The notes beneath the pieces were generated by a model. It was not told the origin of the DNA. It saw nothing but the letters and a program-made list of their open reading frames with translations, and made no database searches. A stretch of 64,000 bases of DNA from assembly GCF_040869045.1 (NCBI RefSeq), contig NC_090321.1:182685596-182749595 (forward strand), written 5' to 3'. Both the position numbers and the translations under genes were made by a program. The stretch comes from Eurosta solidaginis. Lineage: Eukaryota > Arthropoda > Insecta > Diptera > Tephritidae. This document shows, one piece after another, positions 56,515-64,000 of this stretch (its first letter is position 1; each line of letters starts with the position of its first letter).

Positions 56515-56690
56515 GGAGCTGTTTATGGCAGAAGTACAATCAGAGTGTTTGCTAAATCACTCCCAAGACTGACCCGATTTAGAAAGAAACTTTATTCGTG
56601 GATGCTGTGATGCTACTTTTCGCGGGAATTGAGCCTAGAACTTTCGGTGTGGTGGCCGAGCACCTTTTCATCAGAGTGGCGGTCAAGAAA
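56515..56690 (-). mobile_element. tRNA-derived SINE, copy S5 (degenerate)
   Basis: Minus-strand remnant with GGTTC-less box B (AGGCTCAATTCCCGCG), box A region GGTGCTCGGCCACCACACCG and part of the body. More decayed than S1-S3. Confidence 0.6.
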
Positions 56691-56816
56691 ATAGTACCAA
56701 AATATGAGGGATCATTATAATAGACATTTTTTTTAGTGCAAAAAGCCATGGCTGAAGTATTTGTATTATATCTTAAGATCAGTGGCCGATGACCGTTTTC
56801 ACTCAAACGATAACTA

Positions 56817-59071
56817 CACTGTGGAAAAAATTCAGGTTAGCAAAAGTTAGGTCGATTCTGAAAGTGAGGGGTGAAAACAGAGGCTAAATTAGAAGACCCG
56901 TATCGCGGCGTTTGTTTATTGTAGTTCGAATTTTTTTTTAATCGACCTTCGAACTTTGCAGTCAAATGTAATAAATGTCTTCCCCTTCTTCTTCTTTTTC
57001 CTCGTCTTCCTCTTTTTTGTTTCCAACCACCGCATAGGTAGTGATTTTTATTTATTTTGTACATGCGAACTAATATCAAAAATAAAGATTCAGTTAAGAC
57101 TCGAAACGCAGCTGATGTCTTTTAATTCTCGCTCGGTGGTGATAAAATTCGCTATTAATTTTTTTGGAACTGATTTCAATTTGTTAGTGGTTTAAGTTAA
57201 GTGCATCGATTTCATAAAAATAACAAAAACAACATTGTATAATATATATTGTATTAAAAATGTCGGAACCAAAATGTAAAATGGACCATTTTTGTAATGT
57301 TTGTGGACGTTTCATAGCAAGCGCTGAAAAATGTGGCAATGCGAGTGATTGTTTTTGGAAGCCTATAAACAATATTTCTCGCAAGAGTTTATCACTGACG
57401 TAAATTATGACCCTAAAAAGTTTGATATTTGTTTGCTATTCAAGTCTTATGCAATAGTGAAAAGAAGAAGGCTATGCCTTTTGGTATACCAATGATGTGG
57501 TTAGACAACAGCCCGCATCAACAAAAAAATTGCTATGGATTTATCAACTAGCAAAATTGAATAGAAGGAAAGCAAAGAATAAAACTTATGTAGCATTGCC
57601 AAGTGTCCAATTACCATTACCACACTCCGAATTCATTCCAGTACCAACATACTGTAGTATTGATCTTTAAGCAGATATCAGTACTACAACCGCCGCTGCT
57701 ATATCCATGTATTTCTTCTCAGAATATGACCCTGGTGAAGGTACATCCTACGAAACATCAAAGGACCCAATCCTAGTCACACAAAACCAGTTGTATGCAA
57801 TTTTTGCAGTTTTGTGTTTGACTCCAAAGAAATCAGAAGAACTGGCATCATTTTTGAAAGGAAATAATTTGATGGTGAAAGGTACCAAAGCAACAACATA
57901 TCAAAATCGCCAAAAACAGTTATAAAAGTTCCTCAATGTGAATGATACAAAAAATTTCGCTTATGGCAACGATATCGAAAAGTTAATGGAGACGATAGGG
58001 TTAACCTATAAAAAAGATAATTGGCGTTTATTCATCGATAGTTCACTAATCAGCTTAAAAGTTATGCCTTTGCACAAGACAAATAGAATGCCTTCTGTTC
58101 CAACTACGCTTCCATTTGAAATAAAGTAACTAGATTTTTTCTAATATCTTTGTCAGAATGCACAATTTAAACATGTAAACGATTGAAAACTATTTTCGTT
58201 TCAGGTACAGAAGAAAGAAATCCCCAAATGTAATACTCGCTGAAATTTGTTGGTGGTATAAAAGCACCTTTGAAGAAGAGGGTGACGAGGAAAAAGAGGA
58301 AGGAGGGGGAGAGAATGATGAAATTCCATAACATCAGTTGAACGAATTTATCGACCTTTCTGATGATGATGACGATGACCAAGATATTAGAGAGAGCAGT
58401 GACGTGGTTCCATAGCCGCTTGCTAAACGGCGACTGGCCAAATCATTAATTTAATTTATTTAATTTTTTTAATTAAAAGTTTTCATAACTAGCATTTCAA
58501 AATTATATTTTTTACGTATTTTTATAATTTCTTTTTCAATGTTTCTTCAAAAGCAACACTGAAAAAATTGGTACATAAGAAATGAGAAATAAATTAATAT
58601 TAAGCTGGAAAACGCAAGTTTTGTATTATGATTGTTTTCTTTTCAAATGAAATTTATTGAAAAAACTGAGAAGCATAATATAGATCAAACAGAAAGAAAA
58701 AAGACCAAGTTTTGTGGAAAATATGTTCAAAAAGCATGAAAAAAATTTCCAATATTTTGATTCATAAGCACTACAAAAACTTTCTAAATCAATTTTTTTT
58801 TTAATTTTAGTTGTTGCACAGGTCTCTAGCAATAATTTGGCTTTAACAGATTGAAAAAATATCAATTAGTCGACGAGTTATAGCCAAAAAACCATACAAA
58901 CAATATGCCGTAAATCGGCATTTGACTGCAAGGTTGGAAGGTCGAATAAAAAAAAAATTGGAACTGACATAAACAAACGCCGCGATACGGGTCTTCTAAT
59001 TTAGCCTCTATTTTCACCCCTAACTCTCAGAATCGACCTAACTTTTGCTAACCTGAATTTGTTCCACAGTG
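56817..59071 (+). mobile_element. 2.25-kb TIR DNA transposon of uncertain class
   Basis: CACTGTGGAA at 56817 and TTCCACAGTG ending at 59071 open inverted repeats of about 150 bases with roughly 93 percent identity (shared GTTAGCAAAAGTTAGGTCGA and ACCCGTATCGCGGCG). Interior holds a decayed gene (57260-58415). Flanks read CTA and TTA, so no certain target duplication. CACT(G/A) termini occur in CACTA-like groups, but I would not assign a superfamily on that. The well-kept TIRs and broken gene suggest spread as a non-autonomous element. Confidence 0.85.
57260..58415 (+). pseudogene. Decayed transposon gene, WRLFIDSS type
   Basis: Start Met at 57260: MSEPKCKMDHFCNVCGRF, a CxxC zinc-binding start, soon frameshifted. 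Then AMPFGIPMMWLDN (about 57475) with CYGF; 57707-57925 with LVTQNQLYAIFAVLCLTPKK and a stop; 57938-58129 with FAYGNDIEKLMETIGL, then WRLFIDSSLISLKVMPLHK; finally an acidic tail near 58290-58410 (EEEGDEEKEE, DLSDDDDDD). An N-terminal Cys motif, FG(V/I)PM.W and WRLFIDSS..SLK..LLH recur in uncharacterised repeat-encoded proteins of insects and Hydra, from memory. The stretch after LPFEIK jumps to the tail, so a central region appears deleted. Confidence 0.6.
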
Positions 59072-59199
59072 TTATGCTACTGTTAAATTATTTCTAAAAA
59101 TTATAATAATTTATAGCTCCAAAGAGTACTATTTGTCACTAATTCATATATATCTTTAATCTGATCCACCGTTTTAGGGCTATTGTGATCTAAAAGTTT

Positions 59200-59601
59200 G
59201 TTTCGATCACGGACCGTAAAACGTAATAAGTGGCCTGTTCTATAAAGGTAGTACGTTCTTAAATAATAACCGGTTCCATAATCGTAACCGGTTTTAATAG
59301 GAACCGTTCCTAAGAAATTAACCGGTTCTGCAAAAGTAAAAAAAAAACTAGGAACCGCTTTTAAACAAGTAGTCGATTTTAAAAAAGCAAACCGGTCTAA
59401 AAACGTAACAAGTTCCAAAAGAGTGACTGATTCTAAGAAAATTACCGTTTACAAAATAGTACATATATAGTTATTAAATGGTATCCGATTCCAAAAAAGT
59501 TTCAAAGAAGGAGCAGGCGGATAAAAAAAAACGCAATAGGTCTTAAAAGGACTCGGTTCCAGAAAAGCAACAGTTTACAGAAAAATAAACAATTAAAAAA
59601 A
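59200..59601 (+). repeat. Degenerate AACCGGTTC minisatellite, left part
   Basis: Units of about 19-22 bases around AACCGGTTCTAAAAAAGTA, with strong variation. Interrupted by A6 at 59602 and resuming at 60974. Confidence 0.65.
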
Positions 59602-60973
59602 AACAAGTAAAGGTGTCTAAGTTCGGGTGTAACAGAACATTATATCCTCAGCGTGAGCTTCAATTGTACATTTCATTTCAGATAAATTACTATTCTACAC
59701 AACACGTGCACCGCCCGTTTAGAAAAAATGTCTCCCCATTTCCTCTTAAAACAAAACTTGATAAGTGAAATATAATTGATTCAAAACTATTTTTTTTTAA
59801 GTTATAGCTTATTATTCTAGTCTACGACCCTCTTAAACTTGTTTTATATCTAAGTTGCCGTGGTCTTTAACCGATCCCGTCTATTTTTACTAGAAAGATT
59901 TTCTGCTATAAGGAAAATATGTGTATACAATTTCATTACGATATAATAATTTTTCTTCGAGTTATGGCTCCCGAAACATTGAAAATTGCTTAGTCATAAA
60001 AGGGGCGGTGCCACACCAATTTTTTCAAATTTAAGTGCTTTCCAATTTAATGTTCTAATTCAATATAGAAAGTAAAATTCTATTGATACAAAGCTCTTTT
60101 TGGGTAAGATATAGCATATTATTTTCGTCCACCACCCTTTTAAAAATGTTTTATATAAAAGTGGGCGTAGTCTTTAACCAATCTCCGCCATTTTTTCTAG
60201 AAATATTGCTATAGGGAAAATTTGTGTACCCAATTTTATTAAGATCCGTCAATTTTTCTTCGAGTTATGGCACCCGAAACATTGAAAATTGCTTAGTCAT
60301 AAAAGGGGCGGTGCCAAGCCATTATACCATTGTTATAAAGCTCTTTTTTGCAAAGATATAGCTTATCTTATTCGTCCACGACCTTTTTAAAAATCTTTCA
60401 TATAAAAGTGGGCGGGGTCCTTAACCGATTTCGTAAATTTTTCTTCAAAGCATTCCATATATAGTAAAGGCGACCTCTCTGCCGAATTTTGTTACGATGG
60501 GTTTAACGATTTTGATTTATGATTAATAATATTTGTAAAATTGATTTTATCACAAGTGGGCGGTGCCACGCCATTTTAAATTTTTTTTTCAAATTTTTAT
60601 CCACATGTCAAATTTCAGCATTCTAGGTGTATTATTTACTAAATAATCAGGTTTTTTGTGTTTTCCAAAATTTTATATATATAAAAAGGTGGCGTGGTTA
60701 TCATCCGATTTCGCTCATTTTCAATACCAATCTATTCTGGGTCCAGATAATCTCATGTGCCAAATTTGGTGAAGATACCTCAATATTTACTCAAGTTATC
60801 ATGTTAACGGACAGACGGACGGACGGACATGGCTCAATCAAATTTTTTTTCGATACTGATGATTTTGATATATGGAAGTATATATCTATCTCGATTCTTT
60901 TATACCTGTACAACCAACCGTTATACAATCAAAGTTAATATACTCTGTGTGCAAAGCACCCTGAGTATAAAAA
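59602..60973 (+). mobile_element. Family-A repeat, copy A6 (diverged)
   Basis: AAACAAGTAAAGGTGTCTAA start, AAAGTGGGCG modules (60161, 60406), GACAGACGGACGGACGGACA at 60811-60830 and end CCTGAGTATAAAAA. Lacks the 130-bp array. Repeats of GCTTAGTCATAAAAGGGGCG near 59988 and 60291. Confidence 0.8.
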
Positions 60974-61165
60974 ATAAAAACAGATCCAAACATATAGCCG
61001 GTTCAATAGAGTAAGAGTAGCGGGTATCAAAAATGTAAATGGATTCGTAAACGTAACCGAATGCAAGAAAGTAACCACTTTCAAAAGTGAATGCTTCAAA
61101 AATATAACACATGTCAAGAAACCAAAAAAAAAAAAAAAAAAAAAACTCGTTCCAAAAAGTTTATC
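60974..61165 (+). repeat. Degenerate AACCGGTTC minisatellite, right part
   Basis: Continues the 59200-59601 pattern (AGCCGGTTCAATAGAGTA, AACCGAATGCAAGAAAGTAA), then a long A run at 61122-61143. Confidence 0.6.
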
Positions 61166-62399
61166 GAGTGCATCAAAGAAATACTGTTTAAGCAAAACTG
61201 GCGGGTCAATAAAGACCAAAATGTTAAGGATTTAATTTTCTGTAATTTTGCAGCAAGCTATTTTTCAGTAGAAACCTAATATTTTTCAGACTTTTATTAA
61301 AATTGTATAAGTCAATTCACACTAAAAATTTTCTCAAGAAAAAAAAAAAAGAATTCAGCAATCAATCAATTCTATAATCAAACTTTATTAATTCTGCTTT
61401 TCTTTTCTGTATAATATTTTCATTAATTTCCATTTGTTTCTTTTTCCTACTAAGCGCAGTGGTTATAGGAAAATTTCTTTAGAAAAAACTCCACAACGCA
61501 ATTGAGAACAAATATGTACCTACACATTTATGTTAAACACAAACTTGAACAACGAATGTTTTTTTTACGCCTCCGCAAGCAATTGAATTGATTAATAAAT
61601 TTACGCAGACGAGTTTTAATAAATACAAATCATGATTATTCAGTACTTGGCCTAGAAAAGATGCAATTTAAGTATTGTTATGACATTTGATTTTATTACG
61701 AGCACTTTTGTCGTGGTTCTTTTATCTTTTTCCTTCCTTTTGTATTTCATTCTTTCTTTCTACGTTTGATCTTGTTTTTATCGAGCTTCAGTTATTGTGT
61801 GTCCATAACAATCAAATTCACATTGAAAGTTGTGGGTTAACATTTTTTTCGTTAAGATTGGAAGGCATCTCGTAGTTTTTTTATTATATTATTTTATTAT
61901 TTATTTTCTTTGTTTTGAGAGCTTCTTTGTTCAATTTATATTTGTATATCATTTTAGTGTATCATTTTTAGTTTATAAATTTTATGATTTACCCCACTTG
62001 AACAACAAACGAGCCACTTTAGCCACTTATCTTACAGCAAATTGGAAATACGTGACGTTAATTGAGAAGTCTGAATGGCATCTGACAAGGCAAGTTAATT
62101 TCTTTTGTGTTTGTTGGCATTCTTAGACGTCATCACAAACAAATTTAATTTTTATACCAAAAATATGAAAGTTTGTATGTTTAAATATTCGCATATCTAG
62201 ATGTAAGTTTTTTTCGCATTCAATCAGGATGGAACTGCTGAAGAGATTTGAATAAAATTTGGCTCACAGACTTAACCTCTCAGAACCATGAAAAAACACT
62301 GAGCCGACTTTATAAATCCTTTCCTTCACTCATTTGGCTCGAATAATGATATTTGGTACATTAGTAACATTGATCGAGGTCGCGGCAATTCATGGAGAA
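61166..62399. other. Intergenic, no gene seen
   Basis: AT-rich; T-rich frames give hydrophobic but featureless peptides. Confidence 0.55.
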
Positions 62400-63400
62400 G
62401 TGACATGAAATATTACTTCTTCGTCATTTTCTGTCTATTTAAGAGTTAATTCGGGACTATTCTGGGATAGTTTTCAAGTTGTTCAGAGATCTTTTCGGGG
62501 TGTTAAGATGATTTCCCTACTAACGAAGAATCACTTCGGAATTATTTAAGGTATCAATTCAAGTATATTTCGGGAAAATTTTTTGAATTTGTGGTAAATA
62601 TCAGGATTGTTTCGAATTTTTTCTATAGTTTTTTTTCGGATTTTTTTCATGACCATTTTGGCACTATACATGCCTGTTTAAGGCAATCTTCAGATTATTT
62701 CGGAATTATTTTCGGGCTCATCTCTGAAACATTTTGTGGCCATTACCAAACCAGTTTGGGACTATTCCGGGATAATGTTTGAGGTTTTGCAGCAATATTT
62801 CGGAATATTACGTAGCTATAGCTTAGTGATTTTGGTACTATCCTCTGAAAATTTAAGGACGATATTAAGTACCGTTTTGCGCATAATCCGGTATGTTCTG
62901 ATATAATTTCGTCATTGATTTCTAGTTCATTGAAAGCCAATTTCGGGACCGTCATTGGTTATTTTAGATTTTTTTCGGAATATTTTTAAAAGTTTTAACA
63001 TGATTTTCAGATTGATTTCGCAATAATTTCGATACTTTTCGAGTTGTTTTCATGATAATCTTTGAGCTATTTTATGATCACTTCGGAACTATTTCAGGAC
63101 TATTTTAGATTACCAGCGGAATAATCCAGTATTGTCTTCTTGGATATTTCTGAACCGCTTCTTTACTTTCTTCGAGATAATTACAGAATTTTTTGAAAAT
63201 ACTTTCAGGATTATTTTCCGTATTATTTCGGGAGTATTAAACGTTTAGGCATGGTTTCGGGAATATTTCGGAAAGAGTTTGAGGGTAATATTTGGTTTAT
63301 TTGTGGCTAGTTTTAGCACTGTTTATTATAAACTTTTTCGAGAAAGATTTGGTTTTGAGAATCATTTCTGGACCACCTTGGTTTCATTTTAAGATAACAT
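62400..63400 (+). repeat. Degenerate TTTCGGGAnTATT minisatellite
   Basis: Motifs such as TTCGGGACTATTCTGG, TTTCGGAATTATT, CAGGACTATTTTAG recur at roughly 24-30-base spacing over 1 kb with high divergence. No periodicity strong enough to define a unit by eye. Confidence 0.55.
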
Positions 63401-63603
63401 TTATATATGCTAACCATTTCATTCTATATGAAAGAAATTATTGAAAGTGATTTGTGTCGAGTCTTCCTAGAGTAAGTACTCTAATCACAACCCATAGAGA
63501 TTTTCTATATCCAATATAATCTAATCATAATGTCTAAGCTTTGGGCAATTGAGGGCGAGCAGTTTAATAAGAGTTATAAATGAGTAATTTTATGTGCTTG
63601 TAA

Positions 63604-63690
63604 GCGTATGAGTCGTTGCACAGTGGCTGACGTACCCGACCAAACGCCCGGGGTTGCGGGTTCAACTCCCACCAAGCATTCCTTTTTTTT
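63604..63690 (+). ncRNA. tRNA-like Pol III unit (SINE head or pseudo-tRNA)
   Basis: TTGCACAGTGGCTGACG resembles a box A and GCGGGTTCAACTCCCAC a box B, about 36 bases apart, with a T8-10 run (63684) as terminator. No complete cloverleaf or clear anticodon arm is visible, so it is probably a tRNA-derived repeat head, different from S1-S5. A functional small RNA is possible. Confidence 0.4.
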
Positions 63691-63839
63691 TAATTTATAA
63701 ATTATTATTATTAATGCACTGTATTGAGTTTATGGGGTTTTTGATTCAATGTATTCCATTTATTGAGTTGGGTAGTTTTAGTGTTATTGGTGTATTTAAG
63801 TCATGGGAGGATGCATAGCATCAGTACACCTTTATTTAT

Positions 63840-63960
63840 TTAATGTGGGGGCGAGCACTGGGGGGCTCTGAGGCTTCGCTCTACTGAGCCACCTCATCCT
63901 CTATTTGAAGAACCCTTTAAAATGTGATATGGAGGCGAGCACGGAACGGCTCTGAGGTAT
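63840..63960 (+). repeat. GGCGAGCAC imperfect repeat pair
   Basis: GGGGGCGAGCACTGGGGGGC with TCTGAGGCT at 63846 and GGAGGCGAGCACGGAACGGC with TCTGAGGTA at 63930, 84 bases apart. May continue beyond the window end. Confidence 0.5.
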
Positions 63961-64000
63961 TGGCACCCCATTTTCTACAAGAAAAACCTCTATTTATTTA

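Noticed and set aside
61687..62126. Hydrophobic frames resembling membrane proteins
   Set aside because: They come from T-rich sequence; Phe/Leu bias is expected and no start context or homology is visible.

Overview
The window is 64 kb of AT-rich, non-coding, repeat-dense eukaryotic DNA. Its repeat content points to a higher dipteran, most likely a true fruit fly (Tephritidae): tRNA-headed SINEs, mini-me/DINE-like repeats carrying (GGAC)n next to ATGGCT, a Ty3/Gypsy element with a tRNA-Leu primer site, hAT, Harbinger and non-LTR remnants, and ACATATGTATGT microsatellites. The species is an inference. I found no convincing host gene; every recognisable protein-like stretch is a broken transposable-element gene. 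The sequence reads as nested transposon layers, such as heterochromatin or a large intergenic region.

Layout. 1-7.4 kb: a 3.08-kb tandem duplication, each copy holding a non-autonomous Harbinger-type element with CAT target duplications; the duplication ends inside a long-TIR foldback MITE. 8.4-13.3 kb: non-LTR remnants, with a hAT element beside them that is itself interrupted by a mini-me/HINE-like repeat (family A). 14.4-18.5 kb: family F repeat, SINE, G/C-run foldback MITE, Harbinger-type MITE. 18.9-28.4 kb: a family-A copy split by a 6.1-kb minus-strand Ty3/Gypsy retrotransposon (LTRs, PBS, PPT, gag, pol; several disabling mutations; clear -1 frameshift signal at gag/pol), then a TCTCG-rich foldback and a shorter deleted relative of the retrotransposon. 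29-32 kb: solo LTRs and a family-F copy flanked by direct repeats. 32.8-44 kb: three family-A copies, two of them head to head, with a hAT MITE, a non-LTR RT fragment and a 2.3-kb family-F copy containing a higher-order satellite array. 44-52.6 kb: SINEs, inverted repeats, family-B repeats, a (TTTAAC)n array. 55-59 kb: a foldback element whose arms are inverted arrays of 21-bp repeats, and a 2.25-kb DNA transposon with 150-bp TIRs and a decayed gene of a poorly characterised type. 59-64 kb: degenerate minisatellites interrupted by another family-A copy, and a tRNA-like Pol III unit.

How parts relate. Insertions can be ordered by interruption: the Ty3/Gypsy element and the hAT MITE are younger than the family-A copies they split; the family-F copy at 40.6 kb is younger than the family-A copy it splits; family A at 10.7 kb is younger than the hAT element. 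The most useful observations are the gag/pol frameshift cassette, the SAP-domain Gag, the higher-order array inside family F, the minisatellite-armed foldback, and the 56.8-59.1 kb transposon.
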